Source: DAIOEK01 sp036746315 (lineage in GTDB: Bacteria; Chloroflexota; Anaerolineae; Anaerolineales; Anaerolineaceae). Taken from it: a DNA stretch of 64,000 nucleotides. The position numbers and the translations under genes were made by a program. The stretch is from positions 114,008-178,007 of the forward strand of contig DAIOEK010000001.1 in NCBI GenBank assembly GCA_036746315.1, written 5' to 3'. The notes beneath the pieces are model-generated. The model ran no database searches. It saw only the letters and a program-made list of their open reading frames with translations, and had not been told where the DNA came from. Below are positions 1 to 8,550 of the stretch, in pieces. Within the stretch, counting starts at the first letter, position 1, and the number at the start of each line of letters is the position of its first letter.

Positions 1-1
1 G

Positions 2-1297
2 GTTCACCAGCATTTTCTTCAAATTACCAGTTTCACGGTTTTGGAGAATATTGTGCTCGGCACAAATATTCAAAAGAAATACAGCATGGATTTGACGACC
101 GAGATCGCTACCATTCAGGATCTACAAAAGAGATTTAACCTTGATGTAGACCTGAATGCTTTCATTGAAGAACTGCCCATGGGAACCCGCCAAAAGGTGG
201 AAATCCTTAAGGCTCTGTATCGTGGAGTACAGGTACTAATTCTGGATGAGCCAACAACCAATTTAACACCTCAGGAAGTGGATGATCTTTTCAAATCACT
301 ACGGGTAATGGTTGAGGAAGGTTTATCCATTGTTTTCATCACTCATAAACTTCGCGAGGTACTAAGTGTTTGTGACCGCATCAGCGTTCTGCGCAATGGA
401 AAGAATGTGGTCACACTGAAGCGCAGTGAAGCAAGCGAAGAAGCCTTTGTGCGTGGTATGGTCGGCGATGAAATGGATATCCAGAATAGCGTGATCTTCT
501 CGCACGCAAAATCTATGGGCGGGATCGAACAGATCCAGGCAGAGGTGACTTTAGCAGCCCAAAATATCACGATCGCAGGTTCAGGGAATGTTCCAATCTT
601 AAACGATATTTCCTTTGAAGTGAGAAAAGGCGAAATCCTTGGCATTGCCGGAGTTGCCGGGAATGGACAACGTGACCTTGCGGAGGCAATTCTGGGAATT
701 GCCAGCCTGACTTCAGGCAAAGTTGTTTTAACCCAACAAGACATCACTACGCATCCGACCAATTATCGTCTGGAAAAGGGGATTGCTTATATTCCAGAAG
801 ATAGACTGCACGATGGTTTTCTTCCGAAGGCAAGTGTAGCTCATAACCTTATTTTGGGGTTTCATCGCAAAGAACCTTATGCATCCAAAGGATTTATTGA
901 TTGGAAAAAGGTTTATGAAGTCTCAGAGGATTTGATCACCACTTACAATATCAAGACCTCCGGACCGGGTGATGTTGGCGGAAACCTTTCCGGTGGGAAT
1001 ATCCAGCGGGTAATGATCGCTCGCGCATTTTCCAAACCGGCCAGTTTTATGGTGGCACACAATCCTACCCGTGGTTTGGATATTCCCTCGATGGATTTTG
1101 TCTACAACCGCATTCTGGAAGGTAAAGCCCGCGGTATGGCGACTTTGTTGTTATCAGAAGATCTGGATGAACTTATTTTGTTATGTGATCGAATCGCGGT
1201 AATGTATCGCGGTGAGTTGGTCGGCATCCTTGACCGCAGCCGGTTCGAGAAATATGAAATCGGTCGTATGATGAGCGGTTACAAGGCGGAGGCATAG
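2..1297 (+). CDS. BmpA-type nucleoside/sugar ABC transporter ATPase (5' end missing)
   Basis: Twin-cassette ATPase that would power import of nucleosides or similar sugars through the two permeases that follow. The frame is open to the first base and begins VHQHF, the Q-loop region of the first cassette, so the first Walker A lies outside the window and the gene is partial. Cassette 1 has a degenerate signature (LPMGTRQKVEI) and Walker B LILDEPTTNLTP. Cassette 2 has the lax Walker A of this family (GVAGNGQ), signature LSGGNIQRV and a weak Walker B ending in NPTRGLD. This pattern is typical of YufO/RbsA-like ATPases of the BMP family. It is separated by 1 base from the next gene, in one operon. 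The substrate cannot be read from the sequence. Confidence 0.88.
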   Translation, partial: VHQHFLQITSFTVLENIVLGTNIQKKYSMDLTTEIATIQDLQKRFNLDVDLNAFIEELPMGTRQKVEILKALYRGVQVLILDEPTTNLTPQEVDDLFKSLRVMVEEGLSIVFITHKLREVLSVCDRISVLRNGKNVVTLKRSEASEEAFVRGMVGDEMDIQNSVIFSHAKSMGGIEQIQAEVTLAAQNITIAGSGNVPILNDISFEVRKGEILGIAGVAGNGQRDLAEAILGIASLTSGKVVLTQQDITTHPTNYRLEKGIAYIPEDRLHDGFLPKASVAHNLILGFHRKEPYASKGFIDWKKVYEVSEDLITTYNIKTSGPGDVGGNLSGGNIQRVMIARAFSKPASFMVAHNPTRGLDIPSMDFVYNRILEGKARGMATLLLSEDLDELILLCDRIAVMYRGELVGILDRSRFEKYEIGRMMSGYKAEA

Positions 1298-1298
1298 A

Positions 1299-2330
1299 AT
1301 GACAACAGCAACAAAAACCCAACCAACCATTTTCAAATCTCTGCTTCCATACTTAATTGCGGTAGTGGCTTCCCTTGCCGCGGCAGGGATATTCATTGCT
1401 CTCATGGGCTTTGATGTACTTCGTGCATACGCCACGATCCTTTTTACTTCCTTTCGCACCCAAAATGGTTTCATTCAAACCTTATTGAAATGGATACCAT
1501 TGATGCTTCAGGCGTATGCGTTTACCGTCCCGCTGGCTGCCGGCAAGTTCAATATCGGTGGCGAAGGTCAATTGATCGTTGGCGCAATTGGCGCGACTGC
1601 GGCGGGCATCATATTTGCCGATTTGCCAGCTCCAATACTGCTTCCATTAGTGCTTTTAGGTGGCATTGTAGCCGGTGCAATTTGGGGTTTGATACCTGGA
1701 TGGTTGCTTTATAAATTCAATATCAATGAAATTCTGACCACCGTGCTGCTCAATTTTGTGTCCTTTGCGTTGATTAACTATGTCGCCACCGGACCGTGGA
1801 GAGATCCGGCGGCCGGTCACCCGACGACCATACAAATTGGCTCGGGAGGCTTTCTTCCGCTTCTGGTCAACAATCCCCCGCTCCACGCAGGGATTATTCT
1901 GGCAATCCTGGTTGCTGCCGGAGTATATATCTATACCACGCGTTCCACGGGCGGTTATGAGTTGGTAGCCACTGGTGCAAATCCCCGTGCTGCCGGTGTT
2001 TTTGGCATCAATGTCAAAAATATGTTCGTGATGTCGCTGATTCTGGCAGGCGCGATCGGTGGTCTGTCTGGAGCTATCGAGGTAGCTGGTGTGCATCACC
2101 GGTTGATCGAAGGGTTGCAGCATAACTTCCTGGTGCTCGGGTTGATTATTGGCTTGATTGCCAAGGGCAATAATCTGGCAGTGCCTTTTGTCGCTTTTTT
2201 CATCGCTGTACTGGAAGTTGGAGCAAGCGCCATGCAGCGCACCTTGATGATACCAGTGGAAATGGTCTTTATCGTTGAAGCGTTGGTGCTTCTCTTTGTA
2301 CTGTTATCTGATGTGGTCAGGAGGAAATAA
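1299..2330 (+). CDS. ABC transporter permease, BmpA/YufP type
   Basis: Integral membrane permease of the BPD_transp_2 (branched-chain/ribose/nucleoside) family, 343 residues with about nine hydrophobic segments. The family motif region FNIGGEGQLIVGA lies near residue 85, and a conserved cytoplasmic loop GANPRAAGVFGINV near residue 228 is the likely contact with the ATPase. It follows the ATPase gene with 1 base between and precedes the second permease by 2 bases, so translation is probably coupled. It is the longer of the two permeases, as in the NupP/YufP arrangement. The solute is inferred to be a nucleoside or related compound only from family resemblance. Confidence 0.88.
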   Translation: MTTATKTQPTIFKSLLPYLIAVVASLAAAGIFIALMGFDVLRAYATILFTSFRTQNGFIQTLLKWIPLMLQAYAFTVPLAAGKFNIGGEGQLIVGAIGATAAGIIFADLPAPILLPLVLLGGIVAGAIWGLIPGWLLYKFNINEILTTVLLNFVSFALINYVATGPWRDPAAGHPTTIQIGSGGFLPLLVNNPPLHAGIILAILVAAGVYIYTTRSTGGYELVATGANPRAAGVFGINVKNMFVMSLILAGAIGGLSGAIEVAGVHHRLIEGLQHNFLVLGLIIGLIAKGNNLAVPFVAFFIAVLEVGASAMQRTLMIPVEMVFIVEALVLLFVLLSDVVRRK

Positions 2331-2332
2331 TC

Positions 2333-3274
2333 ATGACTGGTTTTGACGCTCCTCTGATCCTGTATGCAAAATTGATCCTCCTATCGATGGTGCCTTTTGT
2401 TCTGGCTGGTCAGGGAACCATGATTGGTGGAAGAACAGGCGTTTTCAATGTTGCACAGGAAGGTATTATGCTGGTCTGTGCTTCGGTGGGTTTTTTGGTG
2501 AGTTACTACACAAATAGCCTGTTTATCGGTGTGCTTGCTGCCATGCTGTTGGGTGGAATTTTTGGTCTTGCGCTGGCTTACTTTACCACTTCTTTGAAGA
2601 TGGATCAGTTCGTCATTGGCCTGGCTCTGTTCTTTATTGGCGTTGGTTTATCGACCTTGCTCCCCAAGCTGCTGATTGGTGTTACGTTGACCCCACCTTT
2701 GATCCCAACTTTGAAGGATATCCCAATCCCACTTCTCAGCAAGATTCCATATATCGGTCCGATGCTCTTCGATCAGAACATTTTGGTGTATACCTCCATA
2801 CTGCTGTCGGTATTCCTGTGGTGGTTCCTTTATAAAACCAGTTTTGGTCTTTCTCTGCGCGCAACAGGGGAGTATCCACAGGCGGCAGATAGTTTGGGAA
2901 TCAATGTGACGCGAATGCGATATCTGGCTTCCATGGTTGGCGGTGCATTAATCGGCCTGGCTGGAGTGTATCTGCCCATGGTTTACACAGGCACCTTTAC
3001 TGAAGGAATGGTAAAGGGACGCGGTTGGCTGGCGATTGCCCTGACCTTCTTTGGCGGCTGGAAACCGATCAATATCCTGCTTGGCTCATTGTTCTTTGCA
3101 GGGATTGAAGTTCTCTCCTATAAGGTGCAGGTTTCCGGTTTTGGCATTCCATACCAATTCCTGTTAATGCTGCCTTATATCGCTACCATTCTGGTAATGA
3201 TTTTTACCTTCAAACGATCCAGCGTGCCAGGTTTCTTGGGGCAAAACTACGATCGTGAGAAAAGATCATTGTAA
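2333..3274 (+). CDS. ABC transporter permease, BmpA/YufQ type
   Basis: Second permease of the importer, 313 residues, hydrophobic throughout. It has the hallmark GGRTGVFNVAQEGIMLV near residue 29 and a coupling loop around GEYPQAADSLGINV near residue 181. It forms a heterodimeric channel with the preceding permease in this family. The ATG lies 2 bases after the upstream stop, following a GGAGG-like stretch. A strong rho-independent terminator follows 15 bases after the stop, so this is the last gene of the transport operon. Confidence 0.88.
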   Translation: MTGFDAPLILYAKLILLSMVPFVLAGQGTMIGGRTGVFNVAQEGIMLVCASVGFLVSYYTNSLFIGVLAAMLLGGIFGLALAYFTTSLKMDQFVIGLALFFIGVGLSTLLPKLLIGVTLTPPLIPTLKDIPIPLLSKIPYIGPMLFDQNILVYTSILLSVFLWWFLYKTSFGLSLRATGEYPQAADSLGINVTRMRYLASMVGGALIGLAGVYLPMVYTGTFTEGMVKGRGWLAIALTFFGGWKPINILLGSLFFAGIEVLSYKVQVSGFGIPYQFLLMLPYIATILVMIFTFKRSSVPGFLGQNYDREKRSL

Positions 3275-3288
3275 GATTGCCATTGATG

Positions 3289-3325
3289 AAAAGCTCTGTC
3301 ATAAAAGTGTGACAGAGCTTTTTTT
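3289..3325 (+). terminator. Rho-independent terminator of the ABC importer operon
   Basis: A 13-base stem AAAAGCTCTGTCA pairs with TGACAGAGCTTTT around an 8-base loop and runs into seven T residues. It lies 15 bases after the permease stop codon and is in the right orientation to end that transcript. Confidence 0.9.
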
Positions 3326-3348
3326 GTCTGGAAGATTTTGTATATAAT
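3320..3348 (+). promoter_or_regulatory. Possible sigma-70-type promoter for the small membrane protein
   Basis: A perfect TATAAT (3343-3348) lies about 40 bases before the start of the next gene. The only upstream element at 17 bases spacing is the T-rich tail of the terminator, which is a poor -35 match. The -10 is good and the -35 is weak, so this is tentative. Confidence 0.35.
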
Positions 3349-3389
3349 ATATTTATCACCTTCATCTGTACTTCAAAGAGAATCCTTCC

Positions 3390-3779
3390 ATGGAACCGAA
3401 TCGACGAACCATTATCTTTCAAATCATTTTTGTGGTTGTCCTTGTTATTGGCATTATTGTTGCTGCAATAATTTTCATTCCGCAAACCGCCAAACCCGAT
3501 CGACGGAAAGTAACTTTTCGGGTGGAAGCATCCTCAGGCTCGGTCACCATACAATATAAGGCTGGAGCAGATAAACAGACCGATTCGCAAAAGACATTTA
3601 ATACCCCGTGGCAAAAAGATTTTGTTTTGGATTCCGGTACCGAGGTGTACCTATCAGCGGGGAATTATCAGCAAACAGGTACACTGAAATGCACCCTGAA
3701 GCTGGATGGGCAAACATGGAAAACCGATTCCGCTACCATGCCGGTGGACCGGGTAGCCTGCGCTGGGATTGTCCGGTAG
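3390..3779 (+). CDS. Membrane-anchored MmpS-like small protein
   Basis: A 129-residue protein with a basic N-terminus (MEPNRR), one membrane segment at about 8-30 and an extracytoplasmic beta-rich domain. The domain has features seen in MmpS-like and related anchored proteins: a SGSVTIQYKAG strand pair, a TPWQKDFVL strand, then CTLKLDG and a second cysteine near the end (VACAGIV). The two cysteines (about residues 101 and 125) could form a disulfide outside the membrane. It is a single gene between two terminators, so it is probably transcribed alone. Its function is unknown, and there is no sequence link to the chemotaxis genes other than proximity. Confidence 0.6.
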   Translation: MEPNRRTIIFQIIFVVVLVIGIIVAAIIFIPQTAKPDRRKVTFRVEASSGSVTIQYKAGADKQTDSQKTFNTPWQKDFVLDSGTEVYLSAGNYQQTGTLKCTLKLDGQTWKTDSATMPVDRVACAGIVR

Positions 3780-3839
3780 CGTGTTCTTTACAAGGTATTC
3801 ATCTGTAAGACGGCAAAACCGGGGGAACTCACGTATGCA

Positions 3840-3877
3840 AAAACCTCCACCACAGGAATTCTTGTGATGGAGGTTTT
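3840..3877. terminator. Bidirectional terminator between convergent genes
   Basis: An inverted repeat, AAAACCTCCACCACA against TGTGATGGAGGTTTT with one internal mismatch, lies between the + strand small protein and the - strand receptor. It is flanked by T-rich sequence in both directions (ACTTTT on +, TTTTTGC on -), so it can end both transcripts. Confidence 0.8.
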
Positions 3878-3907
3878 ACTTTTGATATGTAATATTTATT
3901 CAGGATT

Positions 3908-5518
3908 TTACATTTTGAAGAAGCTGACGGATTGGCGCAGGGAATCAGCCATTTGTGTAAACTGCTCAATCGAGCGGCTGACTTCTTCCACCTGATCCGA
4001 CATTTCTTCCGCTGATGCGGAAACCTCTTCCACTGAGGCGGAATTCTCTTCACTGATGCTGGCGATATCTTCAATAGCCTGTGTAACAATGCTGGAGCTG
4101 GCTGCCATTTCCTCTGTGGCCGCAGTGTTTTCTTCAACCACCGCTGACACAGAATTGACTGCTTCAATCAATTCCAGAGAAGCGAGCCGCATTTGCTCGG
4201 CTGCATTTGCAGAGCCGGCTGCCTGCTCGGTCACGGTACCCACGGTGGTTTGAATGCGTTTGAGTGCATTTCCGGCATTGTTTGCCAGCTTGACCCCAGC
4301 TTCAACTTCCCGCGAGCCCTCCTCCATGGATGTGATCGTTTCTTCAACTGTTGATTGCATGGTTTTTACCAGGCTGGCAATTTCCTTTGCCTCCAGTGAT
4401 GTTTTTTCTGCCAGCTTGCGAACCTCATCGGCAACCACGGCAAACCCTTTACCTGCAGTCCCTGCCCGGGCGGCTTCAATAGCGGCGTTGAGCGCCAGCA
4501 GGTTGGTTTGGGAAGATATCTCCTCGATTGCTTCCACAATGAAGCCAATCCGTTCAGATTTTTCTCCCATCTCTTGAACCTTGCTCGCGGATAGGCTGAC
4601 TTTTGCTTTTATCTGTTCCATACCTTTAACAGTATCCAGTACAGTCTGAGACCCGTTGGTTGCCTCGTGGGTGGCTTTCTCACTTTCAGATTTTACCCGT
4701 TCAGAGTATTGGGTAACTTCTGCGATTGCTAAATTTAGTTTGTCGGTGGTTTCTGCTGCCTTGCTCACAGAGAGTGACTGTTCCTGCGCACCCTGGGCAA
4801 CGCCATTGATCGCCCGGCTCATTTGCTCAATGGATGCGGCGGTTTTGGTGACCGAATCAGATTGTTGTGTTGTCCCAAGCGCAACCTGCTGAATGGTGGT
4901 GGCAATCTGCGAAGACGCTAAACCTGCCTGGCGCGCATTTTCCGCCAGGAGAGCAGCCTCGTTATGCATTTTGCTCACTTCGCCATTGACTCCTTGTATC
5001 GCAATTTGCAGGCTATCAATCATCTTCATGAATGAACTTCCAAGTGTATCCTTCTCGGAAAGCGCTTGAATGGATACTGTAAGATCGCCTTCTGATAGTT
5101 CGCTCAACTCTCTGGATAGTTCGCGGATATAACAAACAAAATTGGAAAACTTCGATTGCATTTCACCAAGTTCTTTTGATCCTGTGGATGGGGGATCGCT
5201 ACTCAGATCGCCTACTTGCAGGCAATCCAGGTACAGGTTAAATTTTCTGATGGGCACTACAAGCTGATTCATTATCAGGATGACGGCACTGATCGCCAGC
5301 GGTAGCAATATTGCTAATGTAATGGCAACATTGAGCACACTTATTCCAATTTTTCCCAGAATAAAACCGGCGTTGGCAAACATGCCGCATAATATGCAAA
5401 TCAAAAGGTTGAGCGACAGAGCAATGCCTTTTCGATATATCAGAAAGATGGTACCCAAACTAATACCAATACCGATCAAAGTTGCAGTGATAAAAAGAAC
5501 GTATTCCATGGATTTCAC
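3908..5518 (-). CDS. Methyl-accepting chemotaxis protein without a large extracellular sensor
   Basis: A 536-residue chemoreceptor. The N-terminus has three closely spaced hydrophobic segments (about 6-28, 31-53 and 57-82) with almost no external loop. A HAMP-like stretch follows, then a full signalling coiled coil. The hairpin tip is normal: QTNLLALNAAIEAARAG, TAGKGF, AVVADEVRKLAEK. This makes it a useful contrast with the next two receptors upstream. The C-terminus lacks a CheR-binding pentapeptide. It is the last gene of the receptor cluster, 9 bases after the preceding receptor, and is followed by a terminator. With no sensor domain it may sense membrane state or act within mixed arrays; this is inference. 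Confidence 0.92.
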   Translation of the reverse strand: MKSMEYVLFITATLIGIGISLGTIFLIYRKGIALSLNLLICILCGMFANAGFILGKIGISVLNVAITLAILLPLAISAVILIMNQLVVPIRKFNLYLDCLQVGDLSSDPPSTGSKELGEMQSKFSNFVCYIRELSRELSELSEGDLTVSIQALSEKDTLGSSFMKMIDSLQIAIQGVNGEVSKMHNEAALLAENARQAGLASSQIATTIQQVALGTTQQSDSVTKTAASIEQMSRAINGVAQGAQEQSLSVSKAAETTDKLNLAIAEVTQYSERVKSESEKATHEATNGSQTVLDTVKGMEQIKAKVSLSASKVQEMGEKSERIGFIVEAIEEISSQTNLLALNAAIEAARAGTAGKGFAVVADEVRKLAEKTSLEAKEIASLVKTMQSTVEETITSMEEGSREVEAGVKLANNAGNALKRIQTTVGTVTEQAAGSANAAEQMRLASLELIEAVNSVSAVVEENTAATEEMAASSSIVTQAIEDIASISEENSASVEEVSASAEEMSDQVEEVSRSIEQFTQMADSLRQSVSFFKM

Positions 5519-5527
5519 CCTCTTTTT

Positions 5528-8500
5528 TTACCCTTGTGAAATTTGAAATTCAGAAACAATGTCCTTGATTTTTTCGGACATTTCTTTCAGTTGATCGGCA
5601 GCATAGCTTACCATATCCACCTGTGCCTTCATTTCTTCTGTGGATGCAGAAACTTCTTCAACCGCTGCTGAATTTTCTTCACTTACCGCAGCAATATTTT
5701 CAATCGATAAATTCACCTCACCCGATGAGGCAGCCATTTCTTCTGTTGCAGCGGTATTTTCTTCGACAACGGCTGAGACCGATTCAACCGATGCGACCAG
5801 TTGCCTGGCATACTCATTCATTTGCAGTGTGGATGAAGCGGCTTCTTCCGCTTGCTTGGTCACCTCATCAGCCGCCTGGATGATTTCCTGTAATGCTTGG
5901 TTGGCTTTTTCTGCCAGCGAGTAACCATGATCCACTTCGGCTGTGCTTTCACGCATTGCCTTGGTGGCTTCATTCATGCTCTTCCGAATTTCCCGGATTA
6001 AAGCGGAGATATCTTTTGCCGATGACTTTGAGTTTTCTGCCAGGCGATAGACTTCATTTGCTACCACCGCAAATCCACCAACTTGCAGGCTGAAATTTGC
6101 CAGCGATTCAGCATTGAAACCGACCTGAATGACGCCGGGGGTATCTCTGCGTGTCACTCCCACGTACTTGAATAGTAAATTATCCACGTTTCTTTTTCTG
6201 GGTGGCTGACAGACATACCCGTCTTTTTCATATATGATTTTCCTGAAAGCATATGATTGCTCTTTCGGATCTTCAGAGTATCTAAAGCCAATCAGGCGGC
6301 TGTCGCTGGAATGAACATTCACTCCATCTTGATTGGCAACCGAAATTACATCCAGACCGGTCTTTTTTGCAAGTTCTGCCCAGAATCCCTCCGGTCGTTT
6401 GCTGCCTTCGGATAGCAGTTCGTTCACCAATTGAGCCTGTGAGAGCATCTGACGGTTTAGAAGGGTTTCGATCAGTTCCGATGCCTGGGATTCTGCCCGG
6501 GCGGCTTCGATGGCTGCATTCAACGCCAGAAGATTGGTTTGGCTGGCAATATCTTCAATGGTGAGCACAATATCGCCAATTTGATTGGATCGCTCCTCCA
6601 TTTGTTTCATTTTTCCATCTGTGATTTCGACTTTTCCGCGGATGACTTGCATACCCTGCAGGTTCTCATCCATAATGGACGAGCCATTTTCTGCCACACT
6701 GGATGCCTGCCTGGAGAAGTTTGCAGCTTGCTCTACACGTTCTGATACATGTTCGATGGCAGCTGATATCTGATGCGTAACATCTGCTGCCTTGGTTGCC
6801 GCAGCTGCCTGTTCCTGTGCACCTTGTGCGACACCCTCTATGGCGCGAATGAGTTGATCAACACTCCCTGCTGTATTGGTGATCGATTCAGTCTGCTGCG
6901 ATGTGCCACTCGCTACCTGTTGAATCGTGGTGGTTATCTGGCTGGTTACATTTGCCGCATCCACAGCATTCTGTGCCAGGATATTTGCGGATTGATCCAG
7001 CGAATCTGCATTCTCCCTCAGGGTAATCATTTGCTGCTTCAACTTCTCGATCATCTTCTTGAAAGAGTGGGCGAGGGCATCTTCATCAGAACGGGGCAGG
7101 ATTTCGCTGGATAGATCCCCAGCCGCGATCTTTTCTGCCTCTTCCGCCATTCTTTGCAGGTATACAACTGAATTTTGCAAAGATTTCGATAGTTCCCCAA
7201 TCTCATTTCGGCTATTTACCAGCATGTTTATCTGGATATTTCCATTCGCCAATGTTTCCGCTTTTTTGGTCAGTTGAATCAGGGGGTTGGTGAGGCTGCG
7301 TGAGAAAAACAGGAAAGCCAGACCCGCAATGATAATTGCAACGAAGCCGATGGCTATGCCGGTAAGAATAAAAGATGTCCGTTTTTCATCGATATTTCTG
7401 ATGCTTTCCTGTATTTCTGAGGATGGTATGGTTACCCCAATAACCCATTCCCATGGAGCATAATATGCCAGGCGCAGATGTTGCTTTTCTCCCGAATTGG
7501 CGGGTGTGTATTCATACGTGGTTGTCTCATCTGACTTTAGTCCGATCGCTCGGGAAACGATCTCTTCGCCAATATCTTCTCCTTCGGCAGAGATTTCACC
7601 GAGCAAGCTCTTCCCATCTGTGCCGGCATTCTGTGAGATGATGTACTTGCCCTTTCGGTCCCCGGTTGCCCCCAAGATGAAAGCGTATCCCGCTTCACCT
7701 GCTTTCAAATTTTGAATTGTGTTCCGGAGCGTGGCATCGCTTTCCTGCTTTATGCCAACAAAAATGGCTCCAATGACCTTACCTTCTCCGTCTTTGATGG
7801 GTCGATATGCGCCAAGATACCAAGTGTTCACGACTAAAGTGATCCCGGTGAAATCGTTCCCCTTCATGATTGCTTGAACAACCGGATTGTCTACCCCACC
7901 CTGGTCCTTTGCGGGAATAAAGGTTCCGATGGCACGTTTTCCATTGCTAAGTGCATTTGTGGAAACTCGAAGAAGGTCACCCTGCTTGTTCATCACCTGA
8001 AAAATTGTAAGCACATTCCCGGATATTTTTTTTACGTCATCCACAATGGGCTCGTTTGTATCCGGGTCATCATTGGCAACAATTGGTTTTCCACCGATTG
8101 CCATGATGGGCATGGAGACAGTGATGGTTTCACCGGTCAGTTGGTTAACTACGGGAACGCCAGCTTGCTCATCGAGGAGGGAAATGCCGCCATTTTGTTG
8201 GATCAGGTATTCGGTGAGATTGATATCAGACTTTAATCGCATTCGCATCATTTGATCCTGCGAAGCGATCTGATTGGACAGTCCCTGTGTAATATGATTC
8301 AGATCCGCATCGTACAACCCCAGTGCATCCTGTGATACCTGTGTACTGAGAGAATTCAATTGAAGAGCATTAACCAACGTCAGAACAACAGCGACAAGGA
8401 GTATCGTACCTACTCCCATGAATAAAAGGCTGGTTTGTATGGATGACTTGTTGATTTTATTTGGCTGCAATGCGAAAACCGGTTTCCTTTTCTTGATCAT
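5528..8500 (-). CDS. Chemoreceptor with Cache sensor and a domain inserted in the hairpin tip
   Basis: A 990-residue chemoreceptor from the ATG at 8500, which has a good GGGAG site. A GTG at 8554 overlapping the previous stop would give 1008 residues. Order: TM1 (about 24-45), a large extracellular Cache_3/Cache_2-like domain, TM2 (about 374-397), HAMP, then the signalling coiled coil. The descending helix keeps the full tip sequence QTNLLALNAAIEAARA. About 138 residues (670-807, DNA 6077-6493) then intervene before GGFAVVANEVYRLAEN resumes. The insert contains LIGFRYSEDPKEQSYAFRK, FKYVGVTRRDTPGVIQVGF and resembles a PAS/Cache-like ligand-binding module. The usual GEQG turn is replaced. Its neighbour upstream has the same design. 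Confidence 0.92.
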   Translation of the reverse strand: MIKKRKPVFALQPNKINKSSIQTSLLFMGVGTILLVAVVLTLVNALQLNSLSTQVSQDALGLYDADLNHITQGLSNQIASQDQMMRMRLKSDINLTEYLIQQNGGISLLDEQAGVPVVNQLTGETITVSMPIMAIGGKPIVANDDPDTNEPIVDDVKKISGNVLTIFQVMNKQGDLLRVSTNALSNGKRAIGTFIPAKDQGGVDNPVVQAIMKGNDFTGITLVVNTWYLGAYRPIKDGEGKVIGAIFVGIKQESDATLRNTIQNLKAGEAGYAFILGATGDRKGKYIISQNAGTDGKSLLGEISAEGEDIGEEIVSRAIGLKSDETTTYEYTPANSGEKQHLRLAYYAPWEWVIGVTIPSSEIQESIRNIDEKRTSFILTGIAIGFVAIIIAGLAFLFFSRSLTNPLIQLTKKAETLANGNIQINMLVNSRNEIGELSKSLQNSVVYLQRMAEEAEKIAAGDLSSEILPRSDEDALAHSFKKMIEKLKQQMITLRENADSLDQSANILAQNAVDAANVTSQITTTIQQVASGTSQQTESITNTAGSVDQLIRAIEGVAQGAQEQAAAATKAADVTHQISAAIEHVSERVEQAANFSRQASSVAENGSSIMDENLQGMQVIRGKVEITDGKMKQMEERSNQIGDIVLTIEDIASQTNLLALNAAIEAARAESQASELIETLLNRQMLSQAQLVNELLSEGSKRPEGFWAELAKKTGLDVISVANQDGVNVHSSDSRLIGFRYSEDPKEQSYAFRKIIYEKDGYVCQPPRKRNVDNLLFKYVGVTRRDTPGVIQVGFNAESLANFSLQVGGFAVVANEVYRLAENSKSSAKDISALIREIRKSMNEATKAMRESTAEVDHGYSLAEKANQALQEIIQAADEVTKQAEEAASSTLQMNEYARQLVASVESVSAVVEENTAATEEMAASSGEVNLSIENIAAVSEENSAAVEEVSASTEEMKAQVDMVSYAADQLKEMSEKIKDIVSEFQISQG

Positions 8501-8550
8501 GTTGTCTCCCTGGTGAGAGGTCGCTGCGAATTTAGGGGGTAAACCAGATT

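Noticed and set aside
3805..3862. Sequence resembling a cyclic-di-GMP-I riboswitch (GGCAAAACC ... ATGCAAAACC)
   Set aside because: The expected pairing between the GAAA-capped stem arms is absent, no gene follows on the + strand, and the stretch is explained by the bidirectional terminator.
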